Virus record (IMG/VR): IMGVR_UViG_3300050014_000315 | Location: 1-63,743 of that record | DNA length: 63,743 nucleotides | Reading direction: 5' to 3' (one strand) | DNA from: a virus | Part shown: positions 1 through 9,252 of the stretch, piece by piece | How positions within the stretch are numbered: position 1 is the first letter of the stretch | Layout: every line of letters begins with the position of its first letter | The notes under the pieces: generated by a model | What the model was told of the DNA's origin: nothing | What the model saw: the letters and a program-made list of their open reading frames with translations, nothing else | Database searches by the model: none | Program-made: the position numbers and the translations under genes

Positions 1-182
1 CGATCCAATGGACCGAAGAGTATCAAGGGGATGTTCAAAAGCAGTTGCGACATTCCCGATTAACCGAGCACTGCTACCTGGAATATTGGAAAGCATGTCC
101 TCGGTATAGCCGAGAACTCTCTGCCCTCCACTGACGCGCTGGGGCGCAAAGCCAAGTACCTTATTCTGCTCATCGGGATGAA
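1..182. repeat. terminal redundancy, copy 1 (circular genome closure)
   Basis: This block is repeated at the far end of the window with a single difference: C at 56 versus T at 63617. Joining the copies gives a continuous reading frame across the junction, so the repeat is an assembly overlap of a circular or circularly permuted molecule rather than two functional repeats. The mismatch is non-synonymous on the minus strand (Gly in this copy, Glu in the other), so it is either a population variant or an assembly error. Confidence 0.95.
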
Positions 183-285
183 GTTGTCCAAACGAAGGGT
201 CCATCGTGGAGATCACCTTTCGGCGTTCCTCAATGGACAACTGGCGAAAGTTCGGATCTTGTAGAACGGTACCTACGTCAGCCAT
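1..285 (-). CDS. N-terminal part of 634-aa internal virion protein (continues at 63561)
   Basis: The ATG lies one base beyond the stop of the upstream 680-aa gene. The frame stays open to base 1 and then continues at the other end of the window after the circular overlap. The first 63 residues (MADVGTVLQDPNFRQ...) precede the Met that would otherwise look like the start in the distal copy. The whole protein is about 634 aa and is described under its main segment. This piece carries the Gly variant of the Gly/Glu polymorphism. Confidence 0.9.
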   Translation of the reverse strand, partial: MADVGTVLQDPNFRQLSIEERRKVISTMDPSFGQLHPDEQNKVLGFAPQRVSGGQRVLGYTEDMLSNIPGSSARLIGNVATAFEHPLDTLRSIGS

Positions 286-286
286 C

Positions 287-2329
287 TTATTTCACCACAC
301 CGATGGATTTCAAATAATCGTTCGCATTTTGGGGAGCGAAATTCCCACGACCACCACCAGATGAAGGAGCATTATTGGATGGAGATGCTGGCCCCGCTGC
401 TGGGTTCATCCCCGGTTGCCCATAAGTCCCCATCTGGTTGAGCATCGTTCCTCGCTTGCGATCCAAAAACGGAATGATGATATCCTGCACCGCAGAACGG
501 AAGTTCTCAGGGCTCAAGTTCTCATCAGTCATGTTGAACCCCATCTCTCGGCTCATGTCCGTTGCGGAGCCGAAGCCAAGGGCACCGGAAAGTTCATCCG
601 CAAAAGCGATTCTGGCCATTCGGAAGTTAGAGTACTTCTTATTGCCGACTGCAATACCACCGGGAACGATTGCCTTGTTTAGGATTGTTGCACCGGATCG
701 AGAGGCGGCATTAGATGCGGCAATTAAATCAGGAACGGCCAACTTCACGTTATCAAGAGCAGCCAATTGCTGTTGAACCTTGGGGTTCTTCGCTAAGGTG
801 AATCCCATTTCAAAAGATGCTGGATTGAAGTTTGGATTGAGGTCTGCCGCAAGATCGTAGATGGCGAGCTTCTGTTGAGGATCGCGACTGTACGAATACA
901 AACCACGGAACTGCTGCATTGTGAGTTTCCCATATGCCAGATCTTGGGCCACTCGGTATCGAGGTGTTCCCGGATCAATGGGGGGAGCAGGCTTGTTTCT
1001 AGCATCGACTTCGTTCTGAATACGGACAGTCGTATTGCTACCAGCTTGCCCAGGGGTTGGGTTAGTCAGCAGATACCCAGTACCGAAGTCTTTATCCTCC
1101 GGGGAAAGCGTCTTAGAATTCTGAATTGCCCCGTAGGTTTTGTTTGCGTCCGTGACTGCTCCCGTAGGGATTTCTCCTGACGCCCGAAGCTTACCGATGA
1201 TTGTCTGGTATTTGCTCTTGTCCTTTTCAACCTGCGGTTTGTTTGCATTCCTGGTCTGATCTGTGTTGTAGGCCGCTTCTGCCGCTTTAATGACAGATCG
1301 TGGAACGATTTCTCCCGCTTTGTGCCCTACGGCAAACGGAGCTAGTTCGTCAGATAGAGCGGCGAACGGAGGAGGATGTACGTATACCATCCCCGGCTGC
1401 GTGGGCGATGGCGTACTGGACATTCCGGGAGGAACCGGATCGCTTGCCTTCTGAAGTTGCGCGTCAGTTCCCCATTGCTTCACATATTGCTGCTCAAGGG
1501 CTTCGTTCCGCTTCGCAATAGCGTCTGCCGATTTAATCCCCGGCGCTGCCGCCGCCGATGCGGCTTGCGCTTTCCGCCATTCCGCTGTTGCGGCTCGTTG
1601 TTCTTCTTGTGAGGCTGCGTTTGCTAGCTCAGTCTTTTCCTTAGCCGCCTCCGCATTCATCGCGGATTGTTGCTGAATCTGTTGCACATTGCGCTGGTAC
1701 GCTTCCATCTGCGCGCCGTAGCCAGGATGCAAGATACCTTCCTTCGCCGCCTGTATTGTCGCGGGGGGGATATAGGATCTCCCTGCCGCATTGACATACC
1801 CGGCGGCAAAGCCCATTCCTGCCGATCCAAGCCGCTGAAGAATACCAGGGGCTCGTGGGACGGGTTCCTGCGGAACCTGCATAGCTCCGTTGGCGGCATT
1901 CTGCGGCACCGCCGGGGGCGGCGGCTGAAACCCCGTCATCCTCTGAGCAAATGTCGGCTTGAATGGAGGCGGAGTGATCGATCGCGTGGGAGCGCCTTGC
2001 GGTTCGGCCATCTCTCCATTCTCCGAGATGTTCGGGTTGATGGGTGGAGGAATCGGGGACGCGGGGTTCGGCGCCACGACATCAGGCATGGGAGTTGAGG
2101 CTCCCTGGTCCTGCTGCATTTTCTGCCGCGCGGCCTGTGCGATCAACGTGTCGTCATTCAGGTCGGGAATCGGCGGGGGAATACTGGCGACGGGCGCGGG
2201 CGGGACGACTGGACGCGGCGGCGCTCCCGCTGGAGTGCCGGAAGGCTCCAGCGTCGGGACAATCGGTTGTCCGTCTTCGTCAATCGGGTTTCCCTGCGCG
2301 TCAAAGCGCGGCATCGTCAAAACTGACAT
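287..2329 (-). CDS. 680-aa Pro/Ala-rich probable internal virion protein
   Basis: Function is not recognised. The first ~170 residues are a low-complexity Pro/Ala tract (many PPP and PIPP runs). A predicted helical Ala/Gln/Glu stretch follows at ~190-260, and a more globular second half after ~330 includes a conserved-looking segment around 500-630. It ends in a Gly/Asn/Ser linker and GVVK. The start overlaps the stop of the next gene upstream by one base. Its size and its position after the fibre genes suggest an ejected or internal capsid protein of a podovirus-like particle. That role is inferred from position only. It lacks the GExGPE motif of its neighbours. Confidence 0.75.
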   Translation of the reverse strand: MSVLTMPRFDAQGNPIDEDGQPIVPTLEPSGTPAGAPPRPVVPPAPVASIPPPIPDLNDDTLIAQAARQKMQQDQGASTPMPDVVAPNPASPIPPPINPNISENGEMAEPQGAPTRSITPPPFKPTFAQRMTGFQPPPPAVPQNAANGAMQVPQEPVPRAPGILQRLGSAGMGFAAGYVNAAGRSYIPPATIQAAKEGILHPGYGAQMEAYQRNVQQIQQQSAMNAEAAKEKTELANAASQEEQRAATAEWRKAQAASAAAAPGIKSADAIAKRNEALEQQYVKQWGTDAQLQKASDPVPPGMSSTPSPTQPGMVYVHPPPFAALSDELAPFAVGHKAGEIVPRSVIKAAEAAYNTDQTRNANKPQVEKDKSKYQTIIGKLRASGEIPTGAVTDANKTYGAIQNSKTLSPEDKDFGTGYLLTNPTPGQAGSNTTVRIQNEVDARNKPAPPIDPGTPRYRVAQDLAYGKLTMQQFRGLYSYSRDPQQKLAIYDLAADLNPNFNPASFEMGFTLAKNPKVQQQLAALDNVKLAVPDLIAASNAASRSGATILNKAIVPGGIAVGNKKYSNFRMARIAFADELSGALGFGSATDMSREMGFNMTDENLSPENFRSAVQDIIIPFLDRKRGTMLNQMGTYGQPGMNPAAGPASPSNNAPSSGGGRGNFAPQNANDYLKSIGVVK

Positions 2330-2916
2330 TAGCGTCTCCGGTATTGCATCTGAGGTAGGTTTGCCGTCGATACGCGGGCGTCAGGGCGTCCATTGAGCGG
2401 GATCACGGCTTCTGGCCCATCCTCTCCCAGCAGGACGTTGGTGGGCTTGGAAACTACCGTTCCTTGGGCTGCTGCCTGCTGTGGCCTGGTGTTCCGTGGC
2501 GGCACGCCGAATTGTTCATGGAACTGGTTAGGAATGGGCGTCTGCGGAGGCATTAGGTTTGCCGCTCCATCATCTAGCGTCTGCGTGGCGTTGGGCAACT
2601 GCGGGACTGGAGTAGGGGCGATCCCACTTCCAGGTGTCGGCCCTTGATCTGGGCTGGATGACGGGATGCTCTGCATTTGCGCGATGTCGTCTGCCGTTTG
2701 CGCGTCAGACTGGGCTGGAGGTGCCGAACCGACCGGGAGTGGACCCTGCGCCGGCCCCTGCCCCCGATTCCGATTGCGATAGTTCATCAGCAATCCCCCT
2801 ACAGCCCCACCGGCTTTTATGGAATTCTGCATCTGCGCGTTCTGCGGATAGGCGGCTCCCATGTAACCAGATCCAAACCGCCCTGCCGTGTGTAATATTG
2901 CTCCGATATCCGACAT
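2329..2916 (-). CDS. 195-aa virion-associated protein with C-terminal GExGPE motif
   Basis: The ATG is preceded by GGGAGG. The N-terminus (~1-45) is Gly/Ala-rich and possibly membrane-active, and the middle is Pro/Gln-rich and disordered. The C-terminus carries KPTNVLLGEDGPEAVIPL, followed by the terminal tag MQYRRR. The GExGPE motif is known from the C-termini of many phage tape-measure proteins. Here it sits on a short protein and is shared with three other gene products of this genome. Function is unknown. Confidence 0.75.
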   Translation of the reverse strand: MSDIGAILHTAGRFGSGYMGAAYPQNAQMQNSIKAGGAVGGLLMNYRNRNRGQGPAQGPLPVGSAPPAQSDAQTADDIAQMQSIPSSSPDQGPTPGSGIAPTPVPQLPNATQTLDDGAANLMPPQTPIPNQFHEQFGVPPRNTRPQQAAAQGTVVSKPTNVLLGEDGPEAVIPLNGRPDARVSTANLPQMQYRRR

Positions 2917-2917
2917 A

Positions 2918-3874
2918 TTACCTCCCGCCCTGTTTGTACTGCATCCTTGGACCGACCGGGACTACTGCCTCCGGGCCATTCTCTGCAATTCGCGCCCGAG
3001 TGGGCTTGCGAATGATGCCTCCCTTTGCGAGATTCATGTAATCTGCGTCTTGATTTTCAACCGCTCCAGGGGTGTACCCACCGCCTCCCCAGTTGTTATC
3101 ATTACCGCCGCCCATCCCTGGGTATGCGATCGATGACGTAACGGACGGCGAAGGCTCTGGTTCGGGTGGGGCTTCCGGCCACCCGCCGGCCCATGGAGGC
3201 GACTCGATGTATCCTCCCCCGCCGTTGGATTCTCCGCCGCCGCCTCCTGTCCCTGGATATGTAACGTTGCTGGACGCCTCGCCCGGCGCTGGAGGCTCTG
3301 GAATCTGGGGATCTGGAGCCGCAGGATTAGGGGATGGCTCGATAGGCTTCAGCGGAGTGGGGGTCGGCACGACTCCACCCCATTTCACATTGGAGTCCAC
3401 GGATGTCGGTGCTGGAGGCTCTGGGATAGTGGGATTCGTGGGAGGGGGCAAAGCAGGTGGCGCAAGTGGGGCTGGAGTCGTCGCGGGGCTCCCGCTTCCC
3501 TTAACCGGGCCAACACTCATAGTTGGGGAAGGCGGAATCACGCCCACGCCAGGCCCCATTGTCATGGTCGGATTTGGAAGGGTTTGCACGCTTGTATGTG
3601 TTTGCCCCGATTCAAGCGGAACAGGCGCGCTTTTCGGCGGTTGCGGCGGAGGCGTGTTGATCGTACCTCCAGGCATACCGCCTTCCGATCCTTTGTCCGG
3701 GGAAGTATTTTTCCTACTTGTTAGCGAGAAGCTCTGCGATGATGGATAATCCTCTGGGTCACTCCCAGGTCCACCTGTCTTGGGCCTCAACCGAGGGTCC
3801 AACTGATCGTAAATTGTCGGGTCCACCACGTTTTGACGCGGCAACCAAGGGTAACGGCTTCGGAGATCAGGCAT
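2918..3874 (-). CDS. 318-aa Pro/Gly-rich virion-associated protein with GExGPE motif
   Basis: Most of residues 40-270 is a proline- and glycine-rich linker with repeated PEPPAP and YPGxGGG segments. The C-terminus reads GGIIRKPTRARIAENGPEAVV followed by MQYKQGGR, matching the terminal motif and tag of the adjacent 195- and 602-aa proteins. The start overlaps the end of the 602-aa gene by 8 bp, indicating coupled translation. It is probably a flexible structural or ejected protein. No enzymatic domain is visible. Confidence 0.75.
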   Translation of the reverse strand: MPDLRSRYPWLPRQNVVDPTIYDQLDPRLRPKTGGPGSDPEDYPSSQSFSLTSRKNTSPDKGSEGGMPGGTINTPPPQPPKSAPVPLESGQTHTSVQTLPNPTMTMGPGVGVIPPSPTMSVGPVKGSGSPATTPAPLAPPALPPPTNPTIPEPPAPTSVDSNVKWGGVVPTPTPLKPIEPSPNPAAPDPQIPEPPAPGEASSNVTYPGTGGGGGESNGGGGYIESPPWAGGWPEAPPEPEPSPSVTSSIAYPGMGGGNDNNWGGGGYTPGAVENQDADYMNLAKGGIIRKPTRARIAENGPEAVVPVGPRMQYKQGGR

Positions 3875-5675
3875 ACGCTGGAACCTCGTTGCGGCGACGA
3901 TAATTCATGCCGCCAAGTTTGATTACGATTTCCGGTCCGTCCTCGCCCACGCGAGCCACAGTAGGCTTATCCACCACGCCTCCCTTTGCAAGTGCGTTTG
4001 CCACCCCGCCCACTACCTTTTCCAGCGTGGTTGGCAATTGTGCCGCCTTAATCGCGCTCTGTTGGCTGGCCGCGTTCGCTCCAGTCGTATTGCCGAACGC
4101 CTGGAGTTGGCCGGCCATCATCGAATTCGCTTCGTTGTAGCCCGTCTGCTCTTCATTACGGATGTCCGAGCGCGCTGCCGTCTGATCGGAGCGGGTTGCC
4201 CCAGCCTCTTGCGTAGCACGCTGTGATGCCGCCGTGTCTTGGTAGCTCCCACGGCTGAACTGGGCTGCCTGGTTGGATTGGCTTGTCTGCTGTCGATTCT
4301 GTGCGAGCGCCTGCGCTCTCTGCGCCGCCGTCACATCCCCGGCAGTGGCGAGCGCCGTCTGCTGATTGGCAATATCGTTCTGCTCTTGGAGATACGCCGC
4401 CCCAGTGGTGGTTGCTCCGGCCGCCCGTCCCGTAGTCAGAAATTGCTGATTGGCGATATTGGCCTCACCGGATGTCGTGGCTGCCTGGGTTTCCCGCGTG
4501 GCGATGTCTTGCGCCGTCGCGAGTCGAGTCTGTTCTTTCTGCTGTTCCGTGGTGAGTCCGAGTTGCGCGGCCTGGATCTTGGCTTTTGTCATGGCGTCGG
4601 CGGAAGCAACCGCGCCGGTTTGCCGCTGCCGATCTAGCGCCGCAGCCATAGCCAAGGGGGAATTAGCCCCAGATGCATTCGCTTGTCGCTGGAGTTGATC
4701 GGTCGTGGCCGCCGTACCCTGCCCGACCGTGCGCGCCGCGTCTTCGATCATGGCTTGCTGCTGATCTGGACCGAAATTGTAATTGTTCTGATATTCAGAA
4801 CTGAGCCCCAGCTGTGATGGATCGATTGCGTTGTCCAACTGCTGAGACATCTGGCCCGTTGCGGTGTTGAGATCGGTCGCTCCCGTGTCGTATGTCCCGG
4901 CAACCTGCCCCTGATAATTGCGGGCGTCCTGACGAAGATTTTCAACGCTGGAGTTGTATGTCTGCGAGCCGATGTTAGCATTCCCCGTCATCGCCGCTTG
5001 CTCGTCGGGGGTCAACTGATTTTCCGCCGCCATCGCGGGAGTCCATCCGAGCGCATCCAGCCCCGCTTGATTCGTGATCCCAGACGCTTGGTCGGCGGTA
5101 TACCCAGGATTTTGCAGGAGATTCGCGTAAGCCTCATCTCCGGTAGACCCTAATTGGGTGGCGCGCATTTGCTGCTGCGCCATTTGCGTTCCGTAATTAT
5201 TCATCAGAACGCCGCCCTGCGTTACCGCGTAGGCATTCTGATTGGCGAGCATGTCCCCGACGTTATTGGAGGAATTGAAGGACCAATCGGGGACCGTGCT
5301 GGTGGTTCCGTCGGCGTTGGTTGTGGTCTTGATCGGATACCCACCGATGGCACCCGTCGTCATTGTCCCTGGATTGCTAGCGCCATAGCCCCCAGGCAAG
5401 ATCCCATTCGTAACTCCGTTCGTGGCAGGCGCCGGATCTGATGCTCCCGGTGTGACTGAATCGGAAGGCATCGTCGGTGTAGCAGGCGCAGGCGGAACAG
5501 TCGAATCTACTACACCAGTATTCGTATACGCCGGAGGGTCAGTCTGCGCCGCAGCTATGGCCTGAGCGCCGCTTGGATTTGCGGACGAATCGGCGTAGGA
5601 TGTCGCGCCAGGAGGAATCGGCTGTCCGAGCGAATTGAATGTGTACCCTGCATCGAGCATCTGTTGGTAGGTCAT
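3867..5675 (-). CDS. 602-aa Gln/Ala-rich probable internal virion protein
   Basis: AGGGGA precedes the ATG. Residues 1-140 are a Thr/Pro/Ala-rich disordered head. Residues ~150-560 are rich in Gln, Ala, Thr and Asn, with many QxxA and RQxQ patterns typical of long helical ejection proteins. The C-terminus is GGVVDKPTVARVGEDGPEIV and then GGMNYRRR, the shared motif and tag. An internal-core role is inferred from composition and position between the fibre gene and the other GExGPE proteins. Confidence 0.75.
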   Translation of the reverse strand: MTYQQMLDAGYTFNSLGQPIPPGATSYADSSANPSGAQAIAAAQTDPPAYTNTGVVDSTVPPAPATPTMPSDSVTPGASDPAPATNGVTNGILPGGYGASNPGTMTTGAIGGYPIKTTTNADGTTSTVPDWSFNSSNNVGDMLANQNAYAVTQGGVLMNNYGTQMAQQQMRATQLGSTGDEAYANLLQNPGYTADQASGITNQAGLDALGWTPAMAAENQLTPDEQAAMTGNANIGSQTYNSSVENLRQDARNYQGQVAGTYDTGATDLNTATGQMSQQLDNAIDPSQLGLSSEYQNNYNFGPDQQQAMIEDAARTVGQGTAATTDQLQRQANASGANSPLAMAAALDRQRQTGAVASADAMTKAKIQAAQLGLTTEQQKEQTRLATAQDIATRETQAATTSGEANIANQQFLTTGRAAGATTTGAAYLQEQNDIANQQTALATAGDVTAAQRAQALAQNRQQTSQSNQAAQFSRGSYQDTAASQRATQEAGATRSDQTAARSDIRNEEQTGYNEANSMMAGQLQAFGNTTGANAASQQSAIKAAQLPTTLEKVVGGVANALAKGGVVDKPTVARVGEDGPEIVIKLGGMNYRRRNEVPAYA

Positions 5676-5684
5676 ATAATTCCC

Positions 5685-6878
5685 CTATGCCGCGATCATG
5701 TGAATTGAACCCCAGTGCCCGTTAGTGCCAGTTACCGGAGATCCAGAACTCTGAAATGCAAAGAATTCCACGATGTCATTGACCGCCAAGCGGGCAAACG
5801 ATGTGACATGGGCCGTTCCATTCGGGCTTTCCCCGATATGGGATGGCGCACCGGCTGGGTCAGATCCGTTGATCTTCACTTGGAGCACCGTGATATACGA
5901 AGTGCTCGACATGTTGATATAGCCGGTAATCATGTACCAGCCGGCGGTCTGGCAGGTGAACCTGGAAGGGTTAACGCTTGTCGAATGGATTCCGCCAACA
6001 TCTTTGACGTTAGTATCAAATTGGATAGCGCCTGCGGAAGTTGGGATGGTCCATGATGCAGACCGGTATGCAAGGCTGTGTTGCGCCACAAGTGCTGGAC
6101 CTTGCGGGCCAGTTGCACCTGTCGGGCCAGTAGCACCAGTGCTTCCTGTAGGACCAGTTGGACCAGTTGGTCCTGTTGCACCCGGAGTCCCAGCCGATCC
6201 CGTCAATCCGGTTGGTCCAGTTGGTCCCGTTGCTCCAGTCGCTCCGGTTGGTCCAGCGGAGCCCGTCAGCCCTGTCGGGCCTACAGAACCCGTTGCTCCA
6301 GTCGCTCCGGTCGGCCCCACCATTGACGTTCCAGCGGGCCATACGCCGCCCGCTTTTGGACCGTACAAATAGTTGGTGGTGGTGCGAATGTAGAAGTTCC
6401 CGTCTGAACCTTCAGTAGTAGGGGCGGCAGTACCGTACAGAACCGTATTTGACGCTCCAGTTGGGTTCCATATTGATCCGTTGACCGTCACTGGGCTGCC
6501 CACAATATCCAATTCCAGCGGGGCTCCCGTGTTGTGATCCCACGATGCGATATTGGCTTTCTGGTCCGCAAATGTGAGGTCGAGCCCCTGCCCCGCCACC
6601 GTCTCCAAGCCTCCCTGCACATGGATTCCGCCTAGTATTCGATCACCCGACACATAGGAGCGAGAAGGTCTACGGGGGTCGCGCGTATCGGGAGAAGCCA
6701 GTTCCTTATGGCGATTTTCCAAATTGTCAATCGCCCCCTGCGCTTGGTCAAGTGCCCCCGCGATGGCTGTTAACGCGTCCTGCACCGCTGGATAGGTGAT
6801 AGTTGAGATTGCCGCTCGCACGGTCTGCGCCGCGCCGCGAAGGTTCGATACTGATGGAGTTCCTGATTCTCGTGGCAT
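5685..6878 (-). CDS. collagen-like tail-fibre protein
   Basis: About 80 residues in the middle (~190-275) are continuous Gly-X-Y triplets, mostly GPTG/GATG, a bacterial/phage collagen-like triple helix. The N-terminal ~90 residues contain a helical segment that probably trimerises and attaches the fibre. The C-terminal ~120 residues form a beta-rich, C1q/TNF-like globular head (a pattern such as [10 protein letters not shown]). Proteins of this design are usually fibre or head-fibre adhesins. The start overlaps the stop of the 749-aa tail gene by one base. Confidence 0.8.
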   Translation of the reverse strand: MPRESGTPSVSNLRGAAQTVRAAISTITYPAVQDALTAIAGALDQAQGAIDNLENRHKELASPDTRDPRRPSRSYVSGDRILGGIHVQGGLETVAGQGLDLTFADQKANIASWDHNTGAPLELDIVGSPVTVNGSIWNPTGASNTVLYGTAAPTTEGSDGNFYIRTTTNYLYGPKAGGVWPAGTSMVGPTGATGATGSVGPTGLTGSAGPTGATGATGPTGPTGLTGSAGTPGATGPTGPTGPTGSTGATGPTGATGPQGPALVAQHSLAYRSASWTIPTSAGAIQFDTNVKDVGGIHSTSVNPSRFTCQTAGWYMITGYINMSSTSYITVLQVKINGSDPAGAPSHIGESPNGTAHVTSFARLAVNDIVEFFAFQSSGSPVTGTNGHWGSIHMIAA

Positions 6879-9127
6879 TATCGTTGCATCAAATAGGGGC
6901 TGTAGTACCAGCGAAGGTACGCCAGATTCCAGTAGTTATCGATCAATGAGTCCGAAAATTCCACAAAGGCGAGTTCGTTGCGCATCCGAGCCAAAACGAG
7001 AGCATCCTGGTCAGGGACGGTGGATAGAGCCACCTGACGGCACGGGAAGTTATTCGCCGCGTCAATGTCGTATACTTTCGGCGTGATAGATCCAAGCCCC
7101 TTCAGCCGCGCATGGAATCCGTGGTGCATGAGGATCTGCCCCTGCGAGACACCGCGTCCGGGCAATGGGCAGGTTCGATAAAGGGACGAAATCGCCGCGC
7201 CATTGTCCTGGTATGGAGTCGTATTGACGGAGAGGGTCGCGTCAGCGTATGTCGCTGTCGGCACCCCAACGGTGGCAAACGTGAATGTCGCCGGTGCTGG
7301 CACGGTGGCGATGGTGTAATATCCATTGAGCGCCGCTGTCGCCGAGCCTGAAACCTGAATCCGTTGCCCAACGTAGAGACCGTGTGCGCTTGCCGTGGTT
7401 GCCGTCGCAATGTTCGTTGGGGTTCCTGCCACGGCAATGTTGGTAAGCGTGGAATCTGAACGCTTGAATGCTCGAAAATCAGCGTCGCTGGTCTTTCGAA
7501 CTAACGGGTTTGATACGGAAGATCCGAGCCACAATTCCACCTTCCCGGAATTCCCAATCGCCTGCCCCGGAAGATCGTTACGAACCAGATCCATCGCTCC
7601 CAGGAAATACCCGTATAGCGAATCGAGAGAATACATGATGGTGTCTGGCGTAGTTCCGTTCGTGTAGTCCCACGTCATGATGTGTGAGGCGCTGGTTGCT
7701 CTATCGAGCGCCACCATTACATGCACACGCTTATTCCCAGCATCGTCCTTGATTTTTATTAAATATGACAGTCCCCAATTGATTCGATTCCAGTCTGGAG
7801 TCTGTAAATAGCTCACCGGCAGAGAAGTGATTGGTGCTCCCGTAAATAGATACAACCCAGCCTGATCTGCCAACCAAGCATAGTTTCCGCTAGGTGCAAC
7901 TTCTACCCCGTGGATTGCCTGTGTCCCATGTCTCCCGTCGATCAACTGTGCCGCTGCCCATGTCACTGGAACGTCGTTATTGTCAGTGGTTGCCCAAATC
8001 TCATTCGGGCCGACGATGTAATTGGCGCTTCCCATGTGAAACATGGTGACGATTGGCCGTTGCCCTGGGAGTTGCAGCATGTGCTGATCTTCCGTGATTG
8101 CTTGATAGCTGTTCGGCTCGCTCACGTAGATTGCGTCAATCGTGTTCCCTTGATTATCGGCCTGGGTTCCGAGGTACGCCATCCGGTTCCCAAACAGCGC
8201 AACATGGCGGATCTTGAACGCGCCGGTTGTAGTGTTGTTGCTACCCTGCGTAAGCCAGTACAGATAAGGAGTGGCATCTACCCCTTGACTAGCTAGGTCG
8301 GCGTCCGATGTTGAAATATCGACGTTGAACGCCGCACCTGCACCTGGAACTGAGGTTCTAGAACCTGGGACGATGTAATACTGGTTTAGGTTGGTGCTCG
8401 TGGACATTATTACCGATACCGCTGTCATTTCAGCCTGCATCGGATGTGAAGCGTTCCAGTTTAACGCGAAAGCCATCCGCAGGTTTTTCCCCCCTGAGGA
8501 TGTTACAGAAATCGGCGATAAAGATGGGCGGGATGCCGTAAATGAAGTTGTCGAATCCGGGGATACCCGCGTCACAAATCCGGTCGTGAATTCTACCAAA
8601 TACCCTAGGCGGTGGTCTCCTGCCGTGACTACTCCGGCGGAGTTCTCTGATATTACTGGAGCATAATTAGATGGTCCGCCGAATAGATTATCCTTTGAAC
8701 TGGGTCCAGACATCGGAAGAACGCACCCGATGCTTACTCCTTGCTGGCTGGAATCAAAAATAGTTCCATACAACCGCAGCCCTACTCCTATTATGCTTCC
8801 GCCGTTACATGGCGCAGAAAACATAGGTTTGTCAACAATTGCAGCGCATGACTTCAAGTCGTAAACCGCAAGGTATGTATATGGGATCTGCGACCTTATG
8901 TACGCTATAGCGGTAGTCCCAAAACTTGAATTGATCTGATAAAATGGCGCGATGTAATTGTACATCTCCGCAGGCTGACCGAGCGATAGACTCGTGAGTG
9001 CTGGGTTGACTGCCGCATATCCGTGCCGCTTCCCTACGCTCCCGGCGCTGTATTCCACATTCCGCGCCAGTAGAGCTTGCGACACAGCCCCGGAATAGAC
9101 CGCCGCGGCAGAGCGAATACCCACCAT
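6878..9127 (-). CDS. 749-aa tail/stabilisation-type structural protein
   Basis: The N-terminus (residues 1-45) has a pattern reminiscent of podoviral tail-nozzle or packaged-DNA stabilisation proteins: early Ser/Ala/Gly, then a RNVEY...GKRHGY segment. The body is beta-rich throughout. Residues ~575-650 hold a module with [13 protein letters not shown] that also occurs in the 186-aa secreted protein. It lies directly before the collagen-like fibre gene. Assignment rests on position and fold-like pattern rather than a firm family match. Confidence 0.65.
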   Translation of the reverse strand: MVGIRSAAAVYSGAVSQALLARNVEYSAGSVGKRHGYAAVNPALTSLSLGQPAEMYNYIAPFYQINSSFGTTAIAYIRSQIPYTYLAVYDLKSCAAIVDKPMFSAPCNGGSIIGVGLRLYGTIFDSSQQGVSIGCVLPMSGPSSKDNLFGGPSNYAPVISENSAGVVTAGDHRLGYLVEFTTGFVTRVSPDSTTSFTASRPSLSPISVTSSGGKNLRMAFALNWNASHPMQAEMTAVSVIMSTSTNLNQYYIVPGSRTSVPGAGAAFNVDISTSDADLASQGVDATPYLYWLTQGSNNTTTGAFKIRHVALFGNRMAYLGTQADNQGNTIDAIYVSEPNSYQAITEDQHMLQLPGQRPIVTMFHMGSANYIVGPNEIWATTDNNDVPVTWAAAQLIDGRHGTQAIHGVEVAPSGNYAWLADQAGLYLFTGAPITSLPVSYLQTPDWNRINWGLSYLIKIKDDAGNKRVHVMVALDRATSASHIMTWDYTNGTTPDTIMYSLDSLYGYFLGAMDLVRNDLPGQAIGNSGKVELWLGSSVSNPLVRKTSDADFRAFKRSDSTLTNIAVAGTPTNIATATTASAHGLYVGQRIQVSGSATAALNGYYTIATVPAPATFTFATVGVPTATYADATLSVNTTPYQDNGAAISSLYRTCPLPGRGVSQGQILMHHGFHARLKGLGSITPKVYDIDAANNFPCRQVALSTVPDQDALVLARMRNELAFVEFSDSLIDNYWNLAYLRWYYSPYLMQR

Positions 9128-9219
9128 GGATGGATCGGTGAGAAGATTCGCCCCGCCGAAGGAGTTGATTTCGGAGTAGCTGTAATCGTTTAGGAGGCTC
9201 GTATGGATACCCTAGAGGA

Positions 9220-9246
9220 GGGGCGCAAGCGCCAAGCCAGCGCCCC
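9220..9246 (-). terminator. GC-rich hairpin between the 465-aa and 749-aa genes
   Basis: GGGGCGC and GCGCCCC form a perfect 7-bp stem with a 13-nt loop in the only sizeable gap of this part of the late operon. No strong U-tract follows on the minus strand, so partial attenuation or RNA stabilisation is as likely as termination. Confidence 0.35.
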
Positions 9247-9252
9247 GATGGA

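Noticed and set aside
3072-3749. 225-codon open frame on the plus strand
   Set aside because: It is antisense to a Pro/Gly-rich late gene; GC-rich codon structure keeps the opposite frame open and the translation is a low-complexity Gly/Pro/Ser string without a ribosome site.
6100-6330. Short repeated units that might suggest a CRISPR array
   Set aside because: The units are in-frame Gly-X-Y codons of a collagen-like protein, with no constant repeat-spacer structure.
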